Shown one piece after another: positions 7,282 through 13,688 of a stretch of DNA of 13,688 nt. The notes under the pieces are model-generated. The model searched no databases, was not told where the DNA came from, and was given only the letters and a program-made list of their open reading frames with translations. Made by a program: the position numbers and the translations under genes. This DNA is from Bacteroidota bacterium. Its GTDB lineage: Bacteria > Bacteroidota > Ignavibacteria > Kapaibacteriales > UBA2268. The stretch is from positions 1-13,688 of the forward strand of contig JAFRQN010000004.1 of the NCBI GenBank assembly GCA_017428585.1, read 5' to 3'. How positions within the stretch are numbered: the first letter of the stretch is position 1; every line of letters begins with the position of its first letter.

Positions 7282-8409
7282 ATGAAACTGCTTAAACATC
7301 TTGAATTAAGTTTAAAAAAAATTATTAATAAATTTATTTTTTCTGAACGCAGGGCGATAAAATGCACTTCGTACAAAAATATTCTTTCAGATACTGAATT
7401 TATTAAAAATACTTTTCATATTGATAATATAAATAGTATTAAAATTTTATTGCTAAGGCAGGATAGAATAGGCGATTTATTGATATCAACGCCATTTATA
7501 AAATACTTATATCAAAATATGCCTAACAGCCAAATTGACATTTTGCTTGGTCGCGCAAATATAGGAGCTAAAAGCTGTATTGAACAATATCCAGCCAAGA
7601 TTTGGTGTTATGACAAGAAAATCAGCAATTCCATTAAATTGATAAGACAGCTGAGAAAAGAGAAATATGATATAATTATTGATACATTGGAAGCTGTATC
7701 CACTACATCTTCTTTTATTATAAAATATGCCAATCCTAAAATTGCTATTGGATTAGATAAGGAAAAAAGCGGTATTTATGATTATATTGTACCTCTGCTT
7801 GATCGATTTAATACGAATATAACGGAACGAACAGCTAATTTATTAATGCCTTTTGGACTTAACATAAATAAATTAGATTTGTCTTTAGATTATAATAATG
7901 ATGAGTTTGCAAAAAAGAAGAGTTTAATCAAAGATTGTTCTAAATTTAGGTTTGGTGTTAATCTTGCAGGAAGCAGCGAGTCCAGATTTTGGGGAATAGA
8001 GAATAATATTAAATTGATTGAGTTTATAAAACAAAAGTATAAAGAAGCGGAGATAAGAGTTTTTGCAACTGATAAATATGATGAAGTTTTAAGCAAATTA
8101 AAAGATAAGTTTAATGATATTATAACAGATAAATGCAGTTCTTTTGATGAATTTGCTTTTGAGGTTTCGCTTTGTGATTTTATTATATCACCTGATACGT
8201 CTATAGTTCATTTAGCATCGGCATATAAAATACCGAGTGTTATTTTATATATAAGAAAAAATGATATGAAGCATCAACCATGGTATCCATATAAAGTTAA
8301 TTTTATTTCTATTGAAACCAGCGAGGATTCTATACGAAATATAAAAGTGGAAGATGTTTCAAATGCAGTAGAACAATTATATAAATTAGAGAATTTTAAT
8401 AATTCTTAA
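7282..8409 (+). CDS. Glycosyltransferase family 9 (heptosyltransferase-like)
   Basis: GT-B fold sugar transferase of the WaaC/WaaF/WaaQ family, which usually adds heptose to the LPS inner core on the cytoplasmic face of the inner membrane. The N-terminal Rossmann half starts with IKILLLRQDRIGDLLISTP (53-71), in which Asp65 matches the family's catalytic Asp. The C-terminal half shows VNLAGSSESRFW (226-237), the donor-binding region, and ISPDTSIVHLASAYKIPSV (302-320), the conserved DT-x3-H-x-A nucleotide-sugar motif. About 50 residues precede the domain; the first 25 are basic and hydrophobic (LLKHLELSLKKIINKFIF) and could form an amphipathic membrane-associating helix. The ATG at 7282 lies one base after the upstream stop, which implies cotranscription and perhaps translational coupling with the PBP4-type gene. 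Acceptor and donor sugars cannot be deduced, and the protein is too diverged for me to give a gene symbol. Confidence 0.9.
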   Translation: MKLLKHLELSLKKIINKFIFSERRAIKCTSYKNILSDTEFIKNTFHIDNINSIKILLLRQDRIGDLLISTPFIKYLYQNMPNSQIDILLGRANIGAKSCIEQYPAKIWCYDKKISNSIKLIRQLRKEKYDIIIDTLEAVSTTSSFIIKYANPKIAIGLDKEKSGIYDYIVPLLDRFNTNITERTANLLMPFGLNINKLDLSLDYNNDEFAKKKSLIKDCSKFRFGVNLAGSSESRFWGIENNIKLIEFIKQKYKEAEIRVFATDKYDEVLSKLKDKFNDIITDKCSSFDEFAFEVSLCDFIISPDTSIVHLASAYKIPSVILYIRKNDMKHQPWYPYKVNFISIETSEDSIRNIKVEDVSNAVEQLYKLENFNNS

Positions 8410-8421
8410 TTGAAATAATTG

Positions 8422-8438
8422 CAATTCTATTGGAATTG
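8422..8438 (+). other. Small hairpin in the glycosyltransferase-transglycosylase gap
   Basis: CAATTC (8422-8427) pairs with GAATTG (8433-8438) around a 5-base loop, and the tract after it is only loosely T-rich (AATTTATTT). It is too weak and too short for a confident terminator, and a partial attenuator or chance pairing is possible. The 46-base gap shows no promoter box, so the next gene is probably read from the same transcript. Confidence 0.25.
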
Positions 8439-8455
8439 AATTTATTTAATAAATT

Positions 8456-9415
8456 ATGATTATAGCTATGCCAATTATATTTAAATTAATATTATTTTTT
8501 GCATTTATTGTATTTAATGTAAGCAGTTCAAATTCTGATGATCAGCTGTCTGATAAAGAGTTAGAGCTTTATAATAAAATAGTGAATGAGAATACAAACA
8601 GCGATACTAAAAAGTATGGCAAGGAAGTATTTGCTCCAGTTATTGATTCTTTGTTAAAGCGAGGAGTAGATAAAGAATATATAATGAAATTGGTAAACAG
8701 CGAGAAAACTGCTTTTAATGACAAATATGTAAAAATTAATGTAACTGGATATTTGAAAAGTTCTGATCACTCACATAATTACAGCAGCAAATCTGTTGAG
8801 AAGTCAAAAGAATTTTTGAAAAACAATGATAGTTTATTGAAGGCGGCGGCAAAGAAATATGAAGTATCAAAAGAAGTAATTGTTGCTATTTTGTGGGTAG
8901 AAACTAAGTTTGGAACATACGTAGGCAATAATCATCTGCCAAGCGTATTTTTATCGACTGCTTTAGTTAATGAGCCAAAATTTGTACAGCTTAATATAAA
9001 TGAAATTGACAGCACTAAATACAGCAAGGTAGAGTATAAAAAATTAGTTGACAAGATAAAACAAAGAAGCATTAAAAAATCAAATTGGGCGTTGGAAGAA
9101 TTAATTGCTATGTATGAAATAGAAAAACAAAATAGGCTTAATTTTGATATTATATATGGTTCATGGGCTGGAGCTTTTGGATTTTCTCAATTCCTGCCGT
9201 CATCTTACAATAAATGGGCTGTTGATGGCAACAATGATAATATAATAAACTTGTTTGAAGTAGAAGATGCTGTTCATAGCGTAGCTAATTATCTAAAAGT
9301 GCATGGCTGGGACAATAATAATCAAGAAAAACAAAGGAAGGCTGTTTTTGCTTACAATAATAGTACTTCTTATGTCAATTCAGTTTTAAAATTAGCTGAA
9401 AAAATAAAAAAATAA
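8456..9415 (+). CDS. MltB-type lytic murein transglycosylase (GH103, SLT_2 domain)
   Basis: Cleaves the MurNAc-GlcNAc bond of peptidoglycan with formation of a 1,6-anhydro end, in the periplasm. The N-terminus carries a hydrophobic signal or anchor segment (PIIFKLILFFAFIVFNV). There is no lipobox Cys as in E. coli MltB, so the product is a soluble or N-anchored form rather than a lipoprotein. The catalytic Glu is probably Glu149 in AILWVETKFGTYVG (144-157). The family signature SWAGAFGFSQFLPSSY (236-251) is followed by WAVDGNND (254-261), which recalls the MltB Ca-site region, then DAVHSVANYLKVHGW (271-285) and the closing AYNNSTSYV (299-307). At 319 residues it is normal for GH103. Two starts are possible, ATG 8456 and ATG 8468; the second gives a slightly more standard signal peptide. 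Its place after a PBP4-type enzyme and a GT9 suggests a cell-wall remodelling operon. Confidence 0.92.
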   Translation: MIIAMPIIFKLILFFAFIVFNVSSSNSDDQLSDKELELYNKIVNENTNSDTKKYGKEVFAPVIDSLLKRGVDKEYIMKLVNSEKTAFNDKYVKINVTGYLKSSDHSHNYSSKSVEKSKEFLKNNDSLLKAAAKKYEVSKEVIVAILWVETKFGTYVGNNHLPSVFLSTALVNEPKFVQLNINEIDSTKYSKVEYKKLVDKIKQRSIKKSNWALEELIAMYEIEKQNRLNFDIIYGSWAGAFGFSQFLPSSYNKWAVDGNNDNIINLFEVEDAVHSVANYLKVHGWDNNNQEKQRKAVFAYNNSTSYVNSVLKLAEKIKK

Positions 9416-9440
9416 TAAAAGAAATTATAAAACAAAAATA

Positions 9441-9448
9441 TATATTTG
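9441..9448 (+). promoter_or_regulatory. Possible -7 element just upstream of pfkA
   Basis: TATATTTG fits TAnnTTTG but ends only 5 bases before the ATG at 9454. A start from it would give an almost leaderless message. No TTTG box lies about 20 bases upstream. It may be a coincidence in AT-rich DNA; cotranscription from the transglycosylase gene 38 bases upstream is the alternative. Confidence 0.22.
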
Positions 9449-9453
9449 CAATT

Positions 9454-10554
9454 ATGAAAAGAGTTTTGTTGGTTACAGGCGGCGGCGATTGTCCTGGATT
9501 AAATGCGGTTATACGCGCTTTTGTTAAGCGTGCATATCAAGAAGATAAAGAATATTGGGAAGTGCTTGGTTCTATACAATCTTTTAATGGATTATTAAAA
9601 GAGCCTAATGAAATTATAGAATTAAATCCTAAAGTTGTTTCCGGCATACATGTTCGTGGCGGTACGATATTGGGCACTACTAATAAAGGCAATCCGTTTA
9701 AATGGCCTGTGAAGAAATATGACGGAACGGTTGAAATTGTTGATAGGTCTGATGAACTGGTTAAAAAATGCCAGTTATTGGGCATTGATGCAGTTGTTAA
9801 TATCGGCGGCGATGGTTCTCAAAGAATTTCTCAAGGATTATACAAAAAGGGGCTTCCTGTTATTGGGATTCCTAAAACAATAGATAATGATTTGGCAGCT
9901 ACTGATTTTACATTTGGTTTTCAAACTGCTGTACAAATTGCTACTGAGGGCATTGATAAGCTGGTTACTACAGCAGCGAGTCATAATCGTGTATTAATCA
10001 TGGAAGTTATGGGACGTGATGCAGGCTGGATTGCATTATACAGCGCTATTGCAGGCGGCGCTGAAGCATGTCTTATTCCTGAAATACCATACGATATTAA
10101 CAGTATAATGAAGATGCTTGACAAGAGAATGAAGGGCGGCAAAGGGTTTGCAGTCATTGTTATTTCTGAAGGCGCTAAACCTAAAGACGGCGGTGTATCT
10201 TTTATGAAAAACGATGAAATTGGTTATCAGAATATCAGATTAGCTGGCGCTGCTGTTAGACTGCGTGAAGAATTAAAAGCTGCTGGATGCGATTTGGATA
10301 TAAGAGAAACTGTTTTGGGTCATTTGCAGCGTGGAGGAACGCCTATTGCATTTGATAGAGTATTAGCTTCTCAATTTGGCGTTAAAGGTTTTGAAATGGT
10401 TAAAAATGGCGAGTTTGGCAAAATGGTATCTTATCGTCATCCTGATATTGTTTCTGTTTCTTTGGAGGAAGCAACAAGCAAAATGAATTTTGTCTCGCTT
10501 GAAGACAATCTTATTAAAACTGCGCGTGGAATTAATATGTGTCTCGGAGACTAA
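9454..10554 (+). CDS. pfkA: 6-phosphofructokinase, probably ATP-dependent, group III type
   Basis: Cytoplasmic glycolytic enzyme that phosphorylates fructose 6-phosphate to fructose 1,6-bisphosphate. The phosphate-donor loop is TGGGDCPGLNAVIR (8-21), the GGDGS motif is at 118-122, and PKTIDND (140-146) holds the catalytic Asp144. Later motifs are EVMGRDAGWIAL (184-195), which contacts the sugar phosphate, and the substrate-binding LGHLQRGG region near nt 10315-10338. Gly121 and Lys141 correspond to E. coli positions 104 and 124. The Gly at 104 favours ATP as donor even though the Lys at 124 is shared with pyrophosphate-dependent enzymes. The GGGDCPGLN loop and the 366-residue length fit group III PFKs better than the ~320-residue E. 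coli PfkA type. The ATG at 9454 begins exactly at the expected KRVLLVTGGG strand; no Shine-Dalgarno sequence is present. The gene follows the transglycosylase by 38 bases and is closed by a terminator. Confidence 0.95.
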   Translation: MKRVLLVTGGGDCPGLNAVIRAFVKRAYQEDKEYWEVLGSIQSFNGLLKEPNEIIELNPKVVSGIHVRGGTILGTTNKGNPFKWPVKKYDGTVEIVDRSDELVKKCQLLGIDAVVNIGGDGSQRISQGLYKKGLPVIGIPKTIDNDLAATDFTFGFQTAVQIATEGIDKLVTTAASHNRVLIMEVMGRDAGWIALYSAIAGGAEACLIPEIPYDINSIMKMLDKRMKGGKGFAVIVISEGAKPKDGGVSFMKNDEIGYQNIRLAGAAVRLREELKAAGCDLDIRETVLGHLQRGGTPIAFDRVLASQFGVKGFEMVKNGEFGKMVSYRHPDIVSVSLEEATSKMNFVSLEDNLIKTARGINMCLGD

Positions 10555-10626
10555 ACGATTAATTATATATAAGAACATTATAAAACAAGAATAACTCAAA
10601 TTCAAATAATAATAAAGAGAACAAAC

Positions 10627-10665
10627 AAAGAGATATAAATTTTTTATATCTCTTTTTCTTTTTTT
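10627..10665 (+). terminator. Intrinsic terminator after pfkA
   Basis: A perfect 13-bp stem (10627-10639 with 10643-10655, arms AAAGAGATATAAA and TTTATATCTCTTT) has a 3-base loop. A T-rich tract with a single C follows to 10665. It sits 72 bases after the pfkA stop and probably ends the transcript that began at or before the PBP4-type gene. The rest of the 10555-10821 gap is AT-rich and holds the metG promoter element but no small gene that I can support. Confidence 0.88.
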
Positions 10666-10756
10666 ATCTATATTATTTTATTTATTATTCTGCAAAAAAT
10701 AATATAAATGCTTATATTTATTAAATATTGTTTATTATTATTTCTTCTATTTTTCG

Positions 10757-10764
10757 TATTTTTG
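10757..10764 (+). promoter_or_regulatory. Bacteroidota-type -7 element upstream of metG
   Basis: TATTTTTG is the same octamer found upstream of dxs and the 4467 gene, placed 57 bases before the metG ATG and after the pfkA terminator. An upstream TTGTTTA at 10728-10734 is an imperfect -33 candidate with a slightly long spacer. The position between a terminator and a gene start supports the call. Confidence 0.5.
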
Positions 10765-10821
10765 TAAAATATATGAAAATACATAATTAATAAATTATAG
10801 AATTAAAAAATATACTTTTTT

Positions 10822-13032
10822 ATGAAAAGAACATTAATTACATCTGCATTGCCGTATGCAAATGGATATATTCATTTAGGACATTTAGCGGGAGCTTATT
10901 TACCGGCAGATATATATGCAAGGTTTTTAAGATTATTGGGCGAGGAAGTGCTTTATGTTTGCGGATCTGATGAGCATGGAGTAGCTATTACAATTAGCGC
11001 GGAAAAAGAAAAAACAACTCCTAAAGCTATTATTGATAAATATCATAATGCGAATTATGACGCTTTCAAGAAATTTGGGATGAGCTTTGATATATATTCA
11101 CGCACTTCAAATGAGCTGCACAAAGAAACTGCTATTGATTTTTTTGAAGTACTGTTGAAAAATGATTATTTGGTAGAGAAAAAGGAAAAACAATTTTATG
11201 ATGAAAAAGCTAAAATGTTTTTGCCTGATAGATATATAGAAGGCACTTGTCCTAACTGCGGAGCTGAGCAGGCGCGCGGCGATCAATGTGATAAATGCGG
11301 TGCATATTATGAACAAACAGAGCTAAAGAATCCTATATCAATGATTACCCATACAAAACCAATTTTGAAAGAGACTACTCATTGGTATTTGAAACTGGGC
11401 ATGTTCCAAGAAAAATTAGAAAAATATATTGCTGAACATGCTAAGGATTGGAAAGATAATGTTCTTCATCAAGCTAAAGGCTGGTTAAAATTAGGATTAA
11501 ATGATCGTGCAATAACACGTGATTTGGATTGGGGCGTTAAAATTGACAAGGTGCCGGGTATTGACAAAGAAAAAGCGGAAGGCAAAGTTTTATACGTTTG
11601 GTTTGATGCTGTATTGGGTTATTTTACTGCAACTCGTGAATGGGCTGTTCGTGAAAAAGGAAAAGATGTAAATAAAGAAGAATGGGAAAAATGGTGGAAA
11701 GACGCTGATACTCAGCATATAGCTTTTATTGGAAAAGATAATATTGTTTTCCATACGATTATGCTTCCTGCTATTGAAATGGCTTACGGCGGCTTCAATC
11801 TGCCAACCAATGTTCCTGCCAATGAGTTTTTAAATTTGGAAGGCAATAAGTTTTCCAAATCTAAAAATTGGAGCATTGACTTAAAAGATTTCATTGCTGA
11901 TTTTAACAACGATGAACAAAGCATTGACGCTTTAAGATACGCTCTTGCATCAATACTGCCTGAAATGAAAGACAGTGATTTTGTATGGAAAGAATATCAA
12001 GCTCGTACTAATAATGAATTAGCTGCTATTCTTGGAAATTTCGTAAATAGAACTGTTCAATTTATTCATAAATATATGGGCGGCAGAGTGCCTATTCTTC
12101 CTGCTCATTATGAACATTTATCTACTGAGATTCAAAGTCTTTTGGATTATTTTGAAAAGAATAATATTAATTCTTTTGAAGATATAGATAAAGAAAATAT
12201 AAACAATACTTTAATTCTTAATGATAATGACAAGCTATTGTATTTCTCATTGTGGAAGGGATTAAAGAATATAGAAACGCTTTATAAGAAATTCAGAATT
12301 AAAGATGCAGTTATGGAGACAATGAATATTGCCCGCGCTGCTAATAAATACTTTAATGACGAAGAACCTTGGAAGAGCATAAAGAACGATTCTGAAAAAT
12401 GCCATAAAACATTATTTGTTTGTTCTCAAATAGCTTACGCTCTTTCTATTGCTTTTGCGCCTATTGTTCCTTATACAAGCACTAAAATACAGACTTTGTT
12501 GGCGGCTCCTATTTCTATTGGCAGCGCTAATGCGGCAAACAAAACTATTAACTTCTTCAAGAAAGCATTGGAATTTAATGTACAGGGCGGCACTCAATTA
12601 ATAGAAATGCCTGTTTTGTTTAATAGAGTAGAAGACGATGTAGTGGAAAAACAAGTTGCCAAACTTGGAAATTTGGTTAATAACAGCAATACAATACAAA
12701 CAGATAATAATGAAATTTCAATAGATGAATTTGCTAAGATAAAATTAAGAACCGCTAAAGTATTGGAAGCTGAAAAAATTAAAAAGTCCAAAAAGCTTTT
12801 GAAATTAAAAGTTAAATTAGGCGATGAAGAAAGACAAATTATTGCTGGTATTGCGGAACATTACGAACCAGAATATTTAATCGGCAAAACTGTTGTTATT
12901 GTTGCTAATCTAAAACCAGCAAAACTAATGGGAATAGAATCTCAAGGCATGGTGCTTTGCGCAAGCAATGACGGCAAGCTCTGTTTTGTAACGCCGGAAG
13001 CTGAAATCAGCGATAATGCGGAAGTTAGATAA
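10822..13032 (+). CDS. metG: Methionyl-tRNA synthetase with zinc knuckle and C-terminal tRNA-binding domain
   Basis: Class I aminoacyl-tRNA synthetase that charges initiator and elongator tRNA-Met in the cytoplasm. The first signature is HLGH (18-21, the HIGH motif) after SALPYANGYIHLGH. The connective-peptide zinc site is Cys143, Cys146, Cys156 and Cys159 (CPNC and CDKC), a single CxxC pair of knuckles. The second ATP-binding signature is KFSKS (343-347, the KMSKS motif). The helical anticodon-binding domain follows, with WKEYQARTNNELAAILGNF (381-399) at its entry. Residues 634-736 form a Trbp111/EMAPII-like OB domain (FAKIKLRTAKVLEAEKI, later SQGMVLCAS), which serves dimerisation and tRNA binding. 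The 736 residues are the long form. The start at 10822 matches the usual MKRTLITSALPYANG opening; it has no Shine-Dalgarno sequence. lysS follows after 57 bases with no terminator between, so the two are probably cotranscribed. Confidence 0.98.
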   Translation: MKRTLITSALPYANGYIHLGHLAGAYLPADIYARFLRLLGEEVLYVCGSDEHGVAITISAEKEKTTPKAIIDKYHNANYDAFKKFGMSFDIYSRTSNELHKETAIDFFEVLLKNDYLVEKKEKQFYDEKAKMFLPDRYIEGTCPNCGAEQARGDQCDKCGAYYEQTELKNPISMITHTKPILKETTHWYLKLGMFQEKLEKYIAEHAKDWKDNVLHQAKGWLKLGLNDRAITRDLDWGVKIDKVPGIDKEKAEGKVLYVWFDAVLGYFTATREWAVREKGKDVNKEEWEKWWKDADTQHIAFIGKDNIVFHTIMLPAIEMAYGGFNLPTNVPANEFLNLEGNKFSKSKNWSIDLKDFIADFNNDEQSIDALRYALASILPEMKDSDFVWKEYQARTNNELAAILGNFVNRTVQFIHKYMGGRVPILPAHYEHLSTEIQSLLDYFEKNNINSFEDIDKENINNTLILNDNDKLLYFSLWKGLKNIETLYKKFRIKDAVMETMNIARAANKYFNDEEPWKSIKNDSEKCHKTLFVCSQIAYALSIAFAPIVPYTSTKIQTLLAAPISIGSANAANKTINFFKKALEFNVQGGTQLIEMPVLFNRVEDDVVEKQVAKLGNLVNNSNTIQTDNNEISIDEFAKIKLRTAKVLEAEKIKKSKKLLKLKVKLGDEERQIIAGIAEHYEPEYLIGKTVVIVANLKPAKLMGIESQGMVLCASNDGKLCFVTPEAEISDNAEVR

Positions 13033-13089
13033 AATTAGAAATAAACAATAAATTAAATTTTGAATATATTAATATAAAATTATAATAAA

Positions 13090-13688
13090 ATGGCTGAAAA
13101 AATTAAAAATGATCAAGAAATACGCCGTGAAGAGGAAATTAAATTGCTTGAAGAGGCTGGCGTAAATCCTTATCCTTATTATTTCAATAAGACTCATAAG
13201 AATATATTTATTTTAAATAATTTTGATGATGCTAAACCAGAAGAATTTAATGATGTAAATATTGCTGGACGTATTATGAGCATCAGACGAATGGGGAAAG
13301 CAAGTTTTGTTCATATTATGGATGATACAAGCAAGCTCCAAATATATTTTAGAAGAGATGATCTTCCTGAGTTTTATGAAAATCTTAAAAAATTAGATAT
13401 CGGCGATATTATTGGCGTTAATGGTTACGTATTCAGAACTAAAACCGGTGAAATCTCCGTTCATGCAAAAAGTGCGGAATTGCTTTGCAAATCACTTACC
13501 AATCTGCCTATCGTTAAAGAGGAAATAGATGCTGATGGAAACAAAGTTATTCATGATGCTTTTGCCGATAAAGAACTTAGATATAGAAAAAGATATATTG
13601 ATTTAATTGTTAATGCTGAAGTTCGTGAAACATTTATTAAACGTTCTAAAATAATTTCTTTTATTAGAAAATATTTTGACGCTAAAGG
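13090..13688 (+). CDS. lysS: Lysyl-tRNA synthetase, class II, 3' end cut by the window edge
   Basis: Class IIb aminoacyl-tRNA synthetase that charges tRNA-Lys. The 199 complete codons cover the N-terminal helix, the OB-fold anticodon-binding domain (about residues 55-135: VNIAGRIMSIRRMGKASF, LDIGDIIGVNGYVFRTKTGE), and the entry to the catalytic domain. The conserved LRYRKRYIDLI (163-173) and FIKRSKIISFIRKYFD (182-197), the start of the motif 1 region, are readable. The segment between KSLTNLP and LRYR carries a short insertion (EEIDADGNKVIHDAFADKE), which I recall as usual in Bacteroidota LysRS. The frame is open at base 13688; full-length proteins are about 500-580 residues, so roughly two thirds is missing, including motifs 2 and 3. 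The ATG at 13090 follows an A-rich leader without a Shine-Dalgarno sequence. There is no terminator and no clean promoter in the 57-base gap after metG. Confidence 0.96.
   Translation, partial: MAEKIKNDQEIRREEEIKLLEEAGVNPYPYYFNKTHKNIFILNNFDDAKPEEFNDVNIAGRIMSIRRMGKASFVHIMDDTSKLQIYFRRDDLPEFYENLKKLDIGDIIGVNGYVFRTKTGEISVHAKSAELLCKSLTNLPIVKEEIDADGNKVIHDAFADKELRYRKRYIDLIVNAEVRETFIKRSKIISFIRKYFDAK

Noticed and set aside
1..13688. Mobile element, phage, CRISPR or defence system
   Set aside because: No transposase, integrase, direct-repeat array, toxin-antitoxin pair or restriction gene is visible. All frames are housekeeping or envelope genes on one strand with even composition.

Overview
The window is an ordinary stretch of chromosome from an AT-rich (about 30% GC by eye), Gram-negative bacterium, most likely a member of Bacteroidota or a near relative. 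Four things point there. The intergenic regions carry the Bacteroidota-type -7 promoter element TAnnTTTG: TATTTTTG upstream of dxs and metG, and twice in tandem upstream of the quinone-oxidoreductase gene. No start codon is preceded by a Shine-Dalgarno sequence. The first gene encodes an S9 peptidase of a type I associate with Bacteroidota. The methionyl-tRNA synthetase has a zinc knuckle and a fused C-terminal tRNA-binding domain. A family 9 glycosyltransferase and periplasmic peptidoglycan enzymes imply an outer membrane and a murein wall. This placement is inference; the genus cannot be named from the sequence.

All nine genes lie on the plus strand. From left to right they are: the 3' part of an S9 prolyl-oligopeptidase-type peptidase (1-2195) ending in a strong intrinsic terminator; dxs (2403-4310), with its own promoter element and terminator; a YhdH/AcuI-type NADPH-dependent oxidoreductase (4467-5462); a cell-envelope block of a PBP4-type D,D-carboxypeptidase (5628-7280), a family 9 glycosyltransferase one base later (7282-8409) and an MltB-type lytic transglycosylase (8456-9415); a group III type 6-phosphofructokinase (9454-10554) followed by a terminator; metG (10822-13032); and the 5' part of lysS (13090-13688), cut by the window edge.

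The likely transcription units are: the S9 peptidase (end of its unit); dxs alone; the oxidoreductase, with no clear terminator; the dacB-like gene, glycosyltransferase, mltB-like gene and probably pfkA; and metG with lysS. The envelope block combines peptide trimming or cross-link cleavage, glycan-strand cleavage and probable LPS-core sugar transfer. dxs supplies the isoprenoid precursors also needed for undecaprenyl phosphate. The tandem metG-lysS arrangement pairs two aminoacyl-tRNA synthetases.

No gap between genes exceeds 300 bases. I found no tRNA or rRNA gene, CRISPR array, insertion sequence, phage gene or attachment site, and nothing I would defend as a new biological system. The points most worth a second look are the Gly/Lys residue pair in the phosphofructokinase active site, the duplicated -7 promoter element, the low-complexity insertion in the PBP4-type protein, and the one-base junction between that gene and the glycosyltransferase.
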